Assembly: GCA_947491025.1 (NCBI GenBank) | Contig: CANLIC010000022.1 | Coordinates: 1 to 64,000 of the forward strand | DNA: 64,000 nt | From: Myxococcales bacterium | Lineage (GTDB): Bacteria; Myxococcota_A; UBA9042 | Direction: 5' to 3' | Part shown: piece by piece, positions 35,301 through 43,493 of the stretch | Position numbering within the stretch: the stretch's first letter is position 1 | Layout of the letters: every line of letters begins with the position of its first letter | The notes under the pieces: generated by a model | What the model saw: only the letters and a program-made list of their open reading frames with translations | Told to the model about the DNA's origin: nothing | The model's database searches: none | Translations under genes and position numbers: made by a program

Positions 35301-38300
35301 GCCCTTGCCGTCACAGACGTCGCCGGCCGTGCAGCCGTCGGCGTCGGCGTTGCACAGCGCGCCGGCCTTGATGGCGACCGGGGCGGTGCAGTTGCCGGTC
35401 TTGGTGTCGCAGCCCTCCGACGTGCATTCATTGCCGTCGTCGCAGGCCTTGGCGACGTGCTTGCAGCCCGTGGCCGGGTCGCAGGAGTCGACGGTGCAGC
35501 CGTTGCTGTCGTTGCAGGGGTTGCCAGCGCCACCGCCGCAATTGCCGCCGCCACAGACCTCGTTGACGGTGCAGGTGGCGCCGTCGTCGCACGGCGTCCC
35601 GACGGCGACCGGCTGCAGGGCGCACTTGCCGGTCTTGGCGTCGCAGGCCGCCTTGAGGCACGTCGTGTCGTCCACCTTGCTGCAGAAGACCGAGGAGTTC
35701 GGCAGCGCCTTGCAGGCCGGGGCGGCGCCGGTCTTGTCGCAGTAGAGCAGACCGTTGCAGAGGTTGCCGTCGTCCTTGGCGGCGCAGTCGGCGTCGGCCT
35801 TGCACTCGCAGGTAAAGGCGCCCGGGGCGCAGGCGCCGAGCTTGCAGGTGTCGCCCTTGGTGCAGGCGTCGCCGTCGTCACAGACCGTGCCTGGCGATAC
35901 CTGCGCAGCCTGACAGCCGCCGGTCTTGGGCTGGCACGTGTTCTTGATGCAGGCGGTGTCGTCGACGTTGGGGCAGGTGACGATGGAGTTCTCCTTGACC
36001 TTGCATGCCGGCGTGGCGCCAGTGGTGTCGCAGAAGAGCGTGCCGTTGCAGAAGTTGCCGTCTTCCTTCGAGATGCAGTCCGAGTCGCTCTTGCAAGCGC
36101 AGGTAAAGGTGCCGGCCGCGCACTTGCCCTGGTAGCAGCTGTCGCCGGCCGTGCAGAGCTCGCCGTCGTCGCACTTGGCGCCGGTCGGCAGGTCGATGAA
36201 GCCGCAGAGCCCGGATTTGACGTTGCAGGTGTTCTTGCTGCATTGGGTGTCGTCGACGCTTGGGCAGCTGACGACCGAGTTCGGCTTGGGCTTGCAGGCG
36301 GGCGCGGGTCCCGATTTGTCGCAGATCAGCGTGCCGTTGCAGAGGTTGCCGTCCTCCTTGGAGGCGCAGTCGGCGTCGACCTTGCACTCGCACGAAAAGG
36401 TTCCCGGCACGCAGCTGCCGAGCTTGCAGACATCGCCCTTGGTGCACGGCTCGCCGTCGTCGCAGAGCGATCCGGGTGCGGCGGCGGTCGGTTGGCAGGC
36501 GCCGAGCTTGGGGTTGCAGACATTCTTCAGGCAGGCGGTGTCGTCGACGCCCGGGCAGACCACGACCGACTTCGCGTTCAGCTTGCAGACCGGCTTGCTG
36601 CCCGACTTGTCGCAGTAGAAGGTGCCGGTGCAGAGGTCGCCGTCGACGTCGATGCAGTCGGCGTCGGCCTTGCACTCGCAGGTGAACTTGCCCGTCGCGC
36701 ACTTGCCCTGGGCGCAGCTGTCCCCCGACGTGCACGCGTCGCCGTCGTCGCAGGGCGTGCCGCCGGGTTGCACGACATAGCTGCACTGACCCGATTTGGG
36801 GTTGCAGGTGTTCTTGGAGCAGGCGGTGTCGTCCACGCTCTGGCAGGTAACGACCGTTGCAGGATTGACCGCGCACTTGCCGGCGACCGGATCGCAGTAT
36901 TGCGTGCCGTTGCACAGGTTGCCATCGTCCTTGCTGGCGCAGTCGGCGTCCGTCGCGCAGTCGCAGACCTTCGCGCCGGGCTTGCACACCTTGCCGTCGC
37001 AGACATCGCCCGTGGTGCACTTCTCGCCATCCTCGCAGCCAAAGGGGCCGGGATCGGCCGCGTTGCCGGCGGAGGGCGGCGCGAAGAGGCAGAATTGCGC
37101 GACGATGCCGCCGCCGAGGTCGACCGCCTGGCAGCCTATTTGGTTCACCGCCGCGCGGGCGTAGACCTCGCACTTGCCCGAGGCGGGGACGCAGACGTTC
37201 TTGGCGCAGGCGGTGTCGTTGACGGTCGGGCAGGTGACGATGGTCGCCGGGTTCAGCTCGCAGCCGCCGGTCTGCTTGTTGCAGAACATCGTGCCATTGC
37301 AGAAGTTTCCGTCCTCTTTGCCGGCGCAATCGGCGTTGGTGTTGCACTTGCAGGTGTCGGTGCCGGCGGTGCAGGCGCCGCCGACGCAGGTCTCGCCGGT
37401 GGTGCAAGTGTTGGCGTCGTCGCAGGTCTTGCCCTCGCTGGTCGCGCTCAGCTTGCAGGTGCCGAGCGCTGGTACGCAGGTGTTCTTGAGGCAGGTGGAG
37501 TCCGCCTGGTCATTGCAGTTGATGACGGTCGCCGGGTTCGGCTTGCAGGTGCCGCCGTTGTCGGTCTTGTCGCAGAATTGGATGCCATTGCAGAGGTTGC
37601 CGTCGTCTTCGCAGTCGGTGTCGATCTTGCACTTGCAGGTGTCGGCGCCGCCGCTGCACGCGCCTTTTAGGCACTGATCGCCCTTGGTGCAGGGATTGCC
37701 GTCGTCGCAGGTGCCGCCATCGGCGACCGGCTGCGACTTGCAGGCACCGGTTTGCGGCTCGCAGGTCGCGACGCTGCAGGGATCGAGCCCCTGTTTGCAG
37801 GTGATGGCCGAGGCCGGCTTCGGCCGACAGCGGTAGGGCGCCACGGCCTGATCGCAGTACGAGACGCCGGTGCAGAGGTTCTCATCGGCGTCGGGGCAAT
37901 CCGCGTTTGACTTGCACTCGCAGACCGCGACCGCGCCCGGCGCGCAGGCGCCGAGCTTGCAGTGATCGCCGCTGGTGCAGGGATCGCCGTCGTCGCAGTG
38001 TAGGCCGTCGAGCGCCGGTTGCAGCGCGCAGGCGCCCGTCAGCGGGGCGCAGGTGGCGCGGACGCAGGCCGTGTCGTCCTTGGGGTCGCAGGCGACGACG
38101 GTCTTGGGATCGACCTGGCAGTGGCCGCTGGCGACGTCGCAGCGCAGCGAACCGTTGCAGGCGTTGCCGTCGTTCCAAGGCGCGCAGTCGTCATCGCTGT
38201 CGCAGCCGGCGGCCGTCGTGCCCCCGCCCCCGGCGCCGGTGTCACCGCCGACGAGGCCCTCGCCGTTGCCCCCGCCGCCGGTATCCGCCGCGACGGCGGT

Positions 38301-38387
38301 GTCGGTGCCAGCGTTGCCCGACTCGGTGCCGCACGCCGCGATGCAGAGCAGAAAGATCGCCACTGAGATGCGAAAGGTGCGTTCCAT
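32367..38387 (-). CDS. Giant Cys-rich lipoprotein with nine tandem modules and a beta-propeller-like region
   Basis: 2006 residues. The signal peptide ends in a lipobox (FLLCIAAC, Cys 19), followed by a short Gly/Thr linker. Nine ~95-residue Cys-rich modules occupy roughly residues 62-950. Each contains a CxxDADC segment, a DGNLCNG segment and a CDDGDACTxGDxC segment. One or two variant modules follow. Residues ~1100-1900 hold beta-rich repeats (VGVAGQRRAKVGDA, AVALSAVGDDLVVASD, GHILAVGGKQDN) resembling a propeller or SBBP/delta-60 type. A last CDDGIACNVDGCDGKTGKC motif closes the chain. It is probably a surface adhesin or matrix protein. ATG 38387 was chosen as the start of the signal peptide; the frame is open 19 codons further upstream. 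Confidence 0.85.
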   Translation of the reverse strand: MERTFRISVAIFLLCIAACGTESGNAGTDTAVAADTGGGGNGEGLVGGDTGAGGGGTTAAGCDSDDDCAPWNDGNACNGSLRCDVASGHCQVDPKTVVACDPKDDTACVRATCAPLTGACALQPALDGLHCDDGDPCTSGDHCKLGACAPGAVAVCECKSNADCPDADENLCTGVSYCDQAVAPYRCRPKPASAITCKQGLDPCSVATCEPQTGACKSQPVADGGTCDDGNPCTKGDQCLKGACSGGADTCKCKIDTDCEDDGNLCNGIQFCDKTDNGGTCKPNPATVINCNDQADSTCLKNTCVPALGTCKLSATSEGKTCDDANTCTTGETCVGGACTAGTDTCKCNTNADCAGKEDGNFCNGTMFCNKQTGGCELNPATIVTCPTVNDTACAKNVCVPASGKCEVYARAAVNQIGCQAVDLGGGIVAQFCLFAPPSAGNAADPGPFGCEDGEKCTTGDVCDGKVCKPGAKVCDCATDADCASKDDGNLCNGTQYCDPVAGKCAVNPATVVTCQSVDDTACSKNTCNPKSGQCSYVVQPGGTPCDDGDACTSGDSCAQGKCATGKFTCECKADADCIDVDGDLCTGTFYCDKSGSKPVCKLNAKSVVVCPGVDDTACLKNVCNPKLGACQPTAAAPGSLCDDGEPCTKGDVCKLGSCVPGTFSCECKVDADCASKEDGNLCNGTLICDKSGPAPACKPKPNSVVSCPSVDDTQCSKNTCNVKSGLCGFIDLPTGAKCDDGELCTAGDSCYQGKCAAGTFTCACKSDSDCISKEDGNFCNGTLFCDTTGATPACKVKENSIVTCPNVDDTACIKNTCQPKTGGCQAAQVSPGTVCDDGDACTKGDTCKLGACAPGAFTCECKADADCAAKDDGNLCNGLLYCDKTGAAPACKALPNSSVFCSKVDDTTCLKAACDAKTGKCALQPVAVGTPCDDGATCTVNEVCGGGNCGGGAGNPCNDSNGCTVDSCDPATGCKHVAKACDDGNECTSEGCDTKTGNCTAPVAIKAGALCNADADGCTAGDVCDGKGICKAGTVVNCQASQNPCEQALCVAKGNNDYACATTKRPDGSACDDDASCNIGAVCKAGACQPATLPTLYGTPTAPNLPAIGAATGFTVLRDVASLPGRDVGVAGQRRAKVGDAATTNKAFVSRYDATLLAERMRWSVEFAGAVASDKTAAVALSAVGDDLVVASDLALANGVISADLRRLDSAGKTLWTAASANLAWAVPGNANPGAAGRVLAVSANANGTIALALAPVVAKGATLDGQVQTAAHEVFRVVIAGVDGSKASEWLRVPAEVWGPTTIDRGDLRWNGTIDFDFTATLRATTAANKIYNMATAARISASGATVIPGALEAIYGLNTDDLGGKEGFVGQVLARDGSGRTVRGRLREQSPDIVDGLFERTDAQGVNPLRFDTKLVGEPTRIARLGEEWLAFGGVLASDTGVAFGAMDGRGNLVWSRSIVGAAWRFAGLAVDAQQNLLVAASETKGGTSYGRVLRLDAFGHESCAAAGACIGKTSDACVDGDACTRDGCDGQTGCTHLATDALACDPNNGCSSRAVCSAGACKQDEQGRLFTTVSDIGISLLSQPYADDKLGICWLNYQSAGNTLPPTRLCLPVDKGPLPLDTNTAPSAACNNMAALDESIQESVEAIPAAPGGVPGCVRAGDAFVSGKLGHRATFTIRSPQWNFDYNNCALTSCDEKALAMHRTPAGAAWGVHYDTPALTGPIRVRRLTKASVSSATSAATVTFARATVGAYAASAARLDDGLLLATTLPVSGNSQGRLTSITTTAATLYQASAAVAGRDVIAYAVAPIADGGAVVVGQATADGALVTSWRWRVNKSGQTLWSKTPSSPDGVALVAVRPLAGHILAVGGKQDNANYSGLLVSMRYDTGVSHFERGLGPSIAGFGSNWARVVDLPDGGYGVLWRRFNGSYNRVAVTRTDGFGHPTCTAAGGCANKSLVDCDDGIACNVDGCDGKTGKCTHDNFASTAPCGVSGVCNVSASCIE
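35545..38204 (-). repeat. Nine ~95-codon Cys-rich tandem modules
   Basis: Approximate extent of the repeated coding units in the giant lipoprotein. Each unit has about 12-14 Cys in fixed spacing, beginning near CKxDADC and ending near APGAFTCE. Module 4 carries an insertion of about 30 residues. The high similarity between units suggests expansion by unequal recombination and may make the region hard to assemble. Confidence 0.8.
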
Positions 38388-38731
38388 CGTCACTCCCGGT
38401 CGCCAGGCGGCATCACGGCGATTCAACCCCGCTACTGCCAACATGCGGCGCCTCTAAGGCGCCAAGCCATTGTGGCGGACTCCGCTGGTTTTCGCCAGCG
38501 AGAGTTGGCCGCAGGCGCTAAGGCGCGCTCGCCTGCAGGGCCGCTTCCGCCGAGCATGCCGCGTCGGCGCAGGCCCGGAGAGGTCCCAGCGGCGCCGCAG
38601 CAAGCGCCTCTCTCGCGACCGCCGCCGACCCACAGATCGCTTGACCGCCGCGGCGCCACCCTGGCAGCCTGCGAGCAGGCACGGTGAACCGAAAGATGAG
38701 GCAAAACCCCCGACCAGGAGTTGCCCGCCAG
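38388..38731. other. Divergent intergenic region between two Cys-rich lipoprotein genes
   Basis: 344 bases separating the minus-strand giant lipoprotein from the plus-strand DUF1566 lipoprotein. It presumably holds both promoters, but no clear -35/-10 pair or operator was seen. The plus-strand frame is open from GTG 38684, which is treated here as non-coding leader. Confidence 0.5.
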
Positions 38732-40282
38732 ATGCGTAACCCTTGGCAAGTTCTAACGTCTGCTGTTGCCTCGGCTCTGTCGCGACCCACCCCTTCGCAC
38801 GAAGGCCGCCGTGGAGCTGCGTCGCGCCGGCTGGACAGGTCCTTGCCGACGCTGCTGGCGCTCGTAGGGCTCACGCTCGCTGGCTGGGGCTGCACCGTCG
38901 ACGGCAAGTGTCAGAAGGGTTGGATCAAGGACGTGGACGGTTCATGCAAGCCCCTCGATTGCGGCTGGCGCATGATCGCAGTGGACGGTGAATGCGTGTT
39001 CGAAGCCTACAAGTACCCAGATGGCGGTGACGCTGGCCAATGTTACTTCGACACGTACACCGGCTACCAGGCAGAGACGATCGACGGCATCTGCTACGTC
39101 ACGGACCGGGATGCGGACGCCGATCAGAGCTCCGACGGGGCCGGAGTCGCCAGCGACGCAGCCGACGGCCAAGCGCTTGAGACCGTGGGCGAAGTGATCG
39201 AAGACGCAAGGGGCGCACAGGACGCGCTCGACGCGGATGTCGCGCCCGTGGCCGTGCCCTGCGTCGACGACAACGACGGCGGCTGGATCTGCGACGACAA
39301 GGTGAACTGCACCGAAGACAAGTGCGATCTGGCGACCAAAACCTGCACCTTCACGCCCAAGAACTCGGGTTGCCACGACGGCAAGCCCTGCACGGTCGAC
39401 CACTGCGTGGCAAGCGGCACCAGCTTCACCTGCACCTACGACCTCGTCACCGGCGCCTGCGACGACGGCGACGCCTGCACCGGGCAGGGCACCTGTCTCG
39501 GCGCCACCTGCGTCGCGGAGCCGCTGAATTGCAACGACGGCAACCCCTGCACCACCGACAGCTGCCAGTCCGGATGCCAGCACCTGGTCCACGACGGGGC
39601 CTGCGACCTCGACGGCAGCGTCTGCACGCCAGACGTCTGCGTCGGTACCGTCTGCACCGCCGGGGCGCCCAACGCCTGCGACGATGGCAGCGCCTGCACG
39701 CTCGACGCCTGCAACGCCGTGACCGGCTGCAGCTCGACGCCCCTCGCGGCCGGGACGGCCTGCAACGACGGCGCTGCGTGCACCACCGGCGATGGTTGCA
39801 CCAACGGCGTCTGCGCCGGCACGCCGCTGAGCTGCGCGGCGGGTCAGACCTGCATCGCCGGCGCTTGCGCCGTGCCCAACTTCGACTGGGCCCACTGGAA
39901 GCCGGTGGCAGTCCCGAGCGGCTTCACCGTCGTTGGCGACACGGTGAGCCACGCCCTCACCGGCCGGGTCTGGCAGCGCGGCGTTGCGGCCGACACCCTC
40001 AACTTCGCCGAGGCGGTGGCGTACTGCGAGGGCCTGGCTTTGGCCGGCCACAGCGACTGGCGCCTGCCGACCGCCGTCGAGCTGATGAGCGTGCTCGACC
40101 TGACCGTGCTCGGCGGGGGGGCGCTGATCGACGCCACGGCGTTTCCCAACACGCCGGTGGCGGCGTTCTGGTCCGGAACGGCCTGGGGTGGCAGCGGCTG
40201 GAGCGTCGGCATCTCCTTCGACAACGGCAACGGCGGGCCCATCGAGGCCACGTCCAAGCGGCACGTGCGCTGCATCCGCTGA
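38732..40282 (+). CDS. Cys-rich lipoprotein with C-terminal DUF1566 domain
   Basis: 516 residues from ATG 38732 (AGGAG at 38716-38720). The hydrophobic segment LPTLLALVGLTLAGWGC precedes a likely lipidated Cys. A Cys-rich head (DGKCQKGWIKDVDGSCKPLDC) and an Asp/Ala linker follow. Next come several Notch-like CDDGxACTxxxC units of the type common in myxobacterial surface proteins (about 190-385). The last ~135 residues form a DUF1566 domain, with TGRVWQRG, DWRLPTAVELMSVLD, DATAFPNTPVAAFWSGT and the terminal VRCIR. The domain is lectin-like and often fused to surface proteins, so attachment or binding is a reasonable guess. GTG 38684 and ATG 38696 are alternative starts. Confidence 0.8.
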   Translation: MRNPWQVLTSAVASALSRPTPSHEGRRGAASRRLDRSLPTLLALVGLTLAGWGCTVDGKCQKGWIKDVDGSCKPLDCGWRMIAVDGECVFEAYKYPDGGDAGQCYFDTYTGYQAETIDGICYVTDRDADADQSSDGAGVASDAADGQALETVGEVIEDARGAQDALDADVAPVAVPCVDDNDGGWICDDKVNCTEDKCDLATKTCTFTPKNSGCHDGKPCTVDHCVASGTSFTCTYDLVTGACDDGDACTGQGTCLGATCVAEPLNCNDGNPCTTDSCQSGCQHLVHDGACDLDGSVCTPDVCVGTVCTAGAPNACDDGSACTLDACNAVTGCSSTPLAAGTACNDGAACTTGDGCTNGVCAGTPLSCAAGQTCIAGACAVPNFDWAHWKPVAVPSGFTVVGDTVSHALTGRVWQRGVAADTLNFAEAVAYCEGLALAGHSDWRLPTAVELMSVLDLTVLGGGALIDATAFPNTPVAAFWSGTAWGGSGWSVGISFDNGNGGPIEATSKRHVRCIR

Positions 40283-40317
40283 GTCGGCCCGCACCGCAAC
40301 GAGAGAGGATCTCCGCC

Positions 40318-40797
40318 ATGATCAGCAGCTCGCGCACCAACCGGACACGCTGGCTCGTCGCCGCCGCGCTGCTGCTCAGCCTGCCGCTGGCCTGGGCGGC
40401 GGCACCGACGGGCAAGTTCACCGCCGGTACTGGCTTCGTGGTCGACAACCAGACCGGCCTGACGTGGCAGCACCCGACCAGCGGCGGCCAGATGAGCTAC
40501 GTCGCCGCCCAGACCGCCTGCGGCGACCTGGTGCTCGACGGCAAGGACGACTGGCGGCTGCCAACCTTGCAAGAGCTCTACTCTTTGGTCGACTTCAACG
40601 TCGTCGGCCTCGCGGCCTACATCGACGCCACGGCCTTCCCAGGTACCAGCTTTGGTCAGCATTGGACTGCCACCCAGGCGCCGAGCAAGCTCGCCAGCAG
40701 CGACCGGTTTGCAGTGGCATTCAACAGCAATTACGGCCCCGTCCACAACACGCTCTCCATCAGCTTCTCGAGCGCCTACGTGCGCTGCGTGCGCTGA
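40318..40797 (+). CDS. Secreted single-domain DUF1566 protein
   Basis: 159 residues. The signal peptide TRWLVAAALLLSLPLAWAA has a probable signal-peptidase I site after AWA. The mature protein is essentially one DUF1566 domain (VVDNQTGLTWQHP, DDWRLPTLQELYSLVDF, IDATAFPGTSFGQHWTATQ, terminal VRCVR). It is a stand-alone paralogue of the C-terminal domain of the preceding protein, 35 bases away. GAGAGAGG at 40301-40308 is a good ribosome-binding site. The pair probably arose by tandem duplication. Confidence 0.85.
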   Translation: MISSSRTNRTRWLVAAALLLSLPLAWAAAPTGKFTAGTGFVVDNQTGLTWQHPTSGGQMSYVAAQTACGDLVLDGKDDWRLPTLQELYSLVDFNVVGLAAYIDATAFPGTSFGQHWTATQAPSKLASSDRFAVAFNSNYGPVHNTLSISFSSAYVRCVR

Positions 40798-41488
40798 TTT
40801 CCTGCCCTGCCGGTGATGGCGCGGCGGGCCCCGGGCGGGATCTTGCGCATCTTCTGGCGGCTGCGCCGCTCCTTTCGGCTCAGAAGGCGCCATGGCCACG
40901 TCGCAGTGGGGTCGCTCTGAGGCCGAAGTCTGGCGACGCCGCGTCACCGCCTCAGCCGTCGCCACCCTTGGCGCAGGGCGATGGCGCGGCCGATGTGGCG
41001 GCGAGCGACGCCCCAGTTCGGGCAGCGAGGCCGCCGCCGCCAGCTCCCCAGCCGGTCGCCGTGGCGGCTCGCGACGACAGGCGCCGAGCGACCACGCCCC
41101 AATGGGCCCGGCGAGTTGTGCATCAGGAAGCGTCGCGCCAAAGCCAGCAAGATCGGATCGTGACATGGCGGCGACTTCGGCGCGCGAGCAAGGGCCTGAA
41201 GGCCCAGGAATGGCAGCGCTATTACGAGCCTCAGCGACGCCGCCGCGGCCGGCGAGGACAAGCCGGGACCGAGTCGAATTCAATGGCCTTGGTACCAGCG
41301 CCGCGAGCTCCCCGACGCAGCGGTAGGGGAGGAAGCGCTGCTTGGCGAGCATGGCGGCAGCGCTGTTGAGGTGTCGCACCGTGGCCAGCCTCGCGAGCGA
41401 ACCGTTCGCCAGCGAGGGACTCAATTGACGGACCTCCCTCGGCCCCCTAGCGTAGCGACCTGACTAGGCTCTGCGGTCACGAGGTCCA
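40798..41488. other. Gene-poor stretch upstream of the OLD-type nuclease
   Basis: 691 bases with no convincing gene. A plus-strand frame at 40892-41326 (144 codons) and several minus-strand frames are open but have Arg/Ser/Pro-rich, family-less translations and poor third-position bias. It could be the left flank of the inserted defence locus or eroded coding DNA. Confidence 0.55.
41425..41453 (+). promoter_or_regulatory. Candidate housekeeping promoter for the OLD-type nuclease gene
   Basis: TTGACG at 41425-41430 (five of six consensus -35 bases), then a 17-base spacer and TAGCGT at 41448-41453 (three of six -10 bases). It lies 36 bases ahead of the ATG at 41489. It would give a short leader beginning near 41460. 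Confidence 0.35.
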
Positions 41489-43264
41489 ATGCGGCTCTTG
41501 CACTATGTCGAGTTGGAGAACTTCAAGCGCTTTGGCGACCGCCAACGCATCGAACTAGACCAGCCCGCGGTCCTCATCGGCCCCAACAATACGGGCAAGA
41601 CCAGCGTCATTCAGGCGCTCGCGCTCTGGAGCCAGGCCGTCCGCGCTTGGTACGCGGCGCGCAAGGACTCGACCGCGACGCAGCGGACGGGCATCGCGCT
41701 CAACCGACTCGCCATCGTCGCCGTCCCGGTGACGCGGACGCGGATGTTCTGGCACCGAGCCCGCGTGCGGAAAGGGAACCTGGATATCCCGATGATCATT
41801 ACCGTCGGGGTCGCGACCCCTGCCGGCGTGCGGTCCCTCGCCATGCGTTTTCGCAACCAGGGCAATGACCTCGTGTACTGCGAGCCCTTGGAGGGCGCGG
41901 ACGTAGACCCCGACCTGTTGCGCGTCGCCGCCAACATCGCGGTCGAGTTGCTGTATCCGATGTCAGGCCTCGAGGTCGAGGAGCCGGTGCTGCAGCCAGG
42001 GCGGATCGATGTCCTACTTGGGCAGGGGCAGACCGCGCAGGTGCTGCGCAACCTCTGCCTGCTCTGCTATCGCAACAGCATGGAGGATTGGCGCAAGATC
42101 CAGCGGCTGATGGCGCGCTTGTTCACCGTCGAGCTCTCCGAGCCGCACGAGACGGTGCGCGGCAGCATTGGCCTCCATTACCGCGAACCCGACGTAAGCG
42201 AGCCGCTCGACCTCTCGTCTGCCGGCCGTGGCTTCCAGCAGATGCTGCTGCTGCTGGCATACCTCTACACCCACAAGCGAAGCGTGTTGCTGGTCGACGA
42301 GCCAGACGCGCACCTCGAGATCTTGCGGCAGCGGCAGGTCTATCTCTTGCTGCGGGAGATCGCTACCGACAACGACGCGCAGGTCGTGCTCGTCACCCAC
42401 TCCGAGGTCATCCTCGACGAGGCGTTGGACCGCAACTTGACCCTCATCCTCGACGGCAAGGCCGATGACCTCGCCCAGAAGCAGGACATCCGAAACAGCC
42501 TGAAACACTTCGGCACCGCCCACTACGTGCGCGCGCGCCAGGCTGGTTACGTGCTCTACATCGAAGGCAGCACCGACCTCGCCATGCTGCGCGCGCTCGC
42601 CGAGCGACTGCGCCATCCTTCGGCAGCGGTGCTGGACGAGCGCGTCAACGCCTTCTATGTCCAAGACAACTACCCCGACCGCCACGACGACGCCGAGTTC
42701 GACCGGGTCGAGGGAGGCTTCGGCATTCCGCCCAAGAAGCACTTCGACGGCCTGCGTGCGCTGGTGCCTGGGCTGCGCGGCCTCGCGATTCTCGACAGCG
42801 ACGGCCGTCGGCGCCTGAACGAGGACTACGGCGCGCTGGTGATGACCTACTGGCTGCGCTATGAGCTCGAAAACTACGTAGTTTCACCTGAGGTCCTGCG
42901 CGCCTACGCACTGTCCCGCTGCGACGATCTCCCGCTCTTTGGCGGCTTCCGTGACGACATTCGCGCCGCGCTCGACGATACCGTGCGCGATGACGTCTTC
43001 GATGGCGACCAGGAGGCGTTCGAGACCTGGAGCCAGGCCGAGCCGCGGCAGGCGCGCCTGATCTGGACCAAAGCGACGGAGAACCGAAAGCTGAGCGCGG
43101 TGGCGGAAGCGTACTTTCGGCGCCTCGCGACGCGGACGCGGCAGCCGATGTTGCTGCGCAAGGGCGAGCTGCACCGCCTCGTGCAGTGGCTCGAACCCGA
43201 CACGCTGCCGGCGGAGATCGCGGAAAAGTTGGCGCGGGTGCAGCGGCTGATCGAAGGGACATGA
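41489..43264 (+). CDS. OLD-family ATPase-TOPRIM nuclease (candidate phage defence)
   Basis: 591 residues. The N-terminal AAA/ABC-type ATPase has Walker A GPNNTGKT (31-38), a signature-like LSSAGRGFQQM, Walker B LLVDEPDAHLE (D270, E271) and a switch-His segment VTHSEVILDE. The C-terminal TOPRIM nuclease domain has the acidic residues E359 and D363 (YIEGSTDL) and the DSD motif D436/D438 (LAILDSDGRRR). This is the class 1 OLD (overcoming lysogenization defect) layout, as in the P2 phage OLD protein. Related proteins act as anti-phage nucleases, either alone or with partners such as GajB in Gabija. No partner gene is seen here, so it may act alone. Codon usage looks less GC-extreme than the neighbours. 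Confidence 0.88.
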   Translation: MRLLHYVELENFKRFGDRQRIELDQPAVLIGPNNTGKTSVIQALALWSQAVRAWYAARKDSTATQRTGIALNRLAIVAVPVTRTRMFWHRARVRKGNLDIPMIITVGVATPAGVRSLAMRFRNQGNDLVYCEPLEGADVDPDLLRVAANIAVELLYPMSGLEVEEPVLQPGRIDVLLGQGQTAQVLRNLCLLCYRNSMEDWRKIQRLMARLFTVELSEPHETVRGSIGLHYREPDVSEPLDLSSAGRGFQQMLLLLAYLYTHKRSVLLVDEPDAHLEILRQRQVYLLLREIATDNDAQVVLVTHSEVILDEALDRNLTLILDGKADDLAQKQDIRNSLKHFGTAHYVRARQAGYVLYIEGSTDLAMLRALAERLRHPSAAVLDERVNAFYVQDNYPDRHDDAEFDRVEGGFGIPPKKHFDGLRALVPGLRGLAILDSDGRRRLNEDYGALVMTYWLRYELENYVVSPEVLRAYALSRCDDLPLFGGFRDDIRAALDDTVRDDVFDGDQEAFETWSQAEPRQARLIWTKATENRKLSAVAEAYFRRLATRTRQPMLLRKGELHRLVQWLEPDTLPAEIAEKLARVQRLIEGT

Positions 43265-43342
43265 GGCCTGCGGCGGCGGAGCGGGCGGGGCGTCGAGGTC
43301 GGTCCGCGCCTGGCGCGCAAGGATGGGAATGCGATGGCAATT

Positions 43343-43493
43343 GGCGCCGCGCTGCGCGCGCCAGCAGGTAAGCCTCGCTGGCCTTGAGGAGGTGCGGCGC
43401 GGCGAGGCGCAGGGCGTCGAGGCGCAGCTCCAGGATGGCGCCCTCGGCGTCGAGGCTGGCGCAGACCAGCGGCGCGGCGGGCGGCGCGTTCAC
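43343..43493 (-). pseudogene. 5' stub of the gene following oah
   Basis: GTG at 43493-43491 overlaps the oah stop (GTGA), as in a normal operon junction. The first 40 codons all end in G or C and give a sensible product (APLVCASLDAEGAILELRLD...). From about codon 47-51 (near 43343) the GC-third-position bias and sensible composition vanish, and the frame runs on antisense through the nuclease gene. This looks like a gene cut after about 50 codons. The opening beta-strand pattern is weakly crotonase-like, and in related operons dienoyl-CoA hydratase (dch) accompanies oah, but the identity is unproven. Confidence 0.55.

Noticed and set aside
33363-37670. A 1435-codon open frame on the plus strand opposite the giant Cys-rich lipoprotein
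   Set aside because: It mirrors the repeat structure of the real minus-strand gene, has Ala/Val/Gly/Arg-biased sequence with no signal peptide or family motif, and exists because high GC removes stop codons from the antisense frame.
40892-41326. A 144-codon plus-strand frame (MATSQWGRSEAEVW...) as a transposase or small gene remnant
   Set aside because: The start looks gene-like, but the rest is Arg/Ser/Pro-rich, with no transposase catalytic motif and no inverted repeats nearby.
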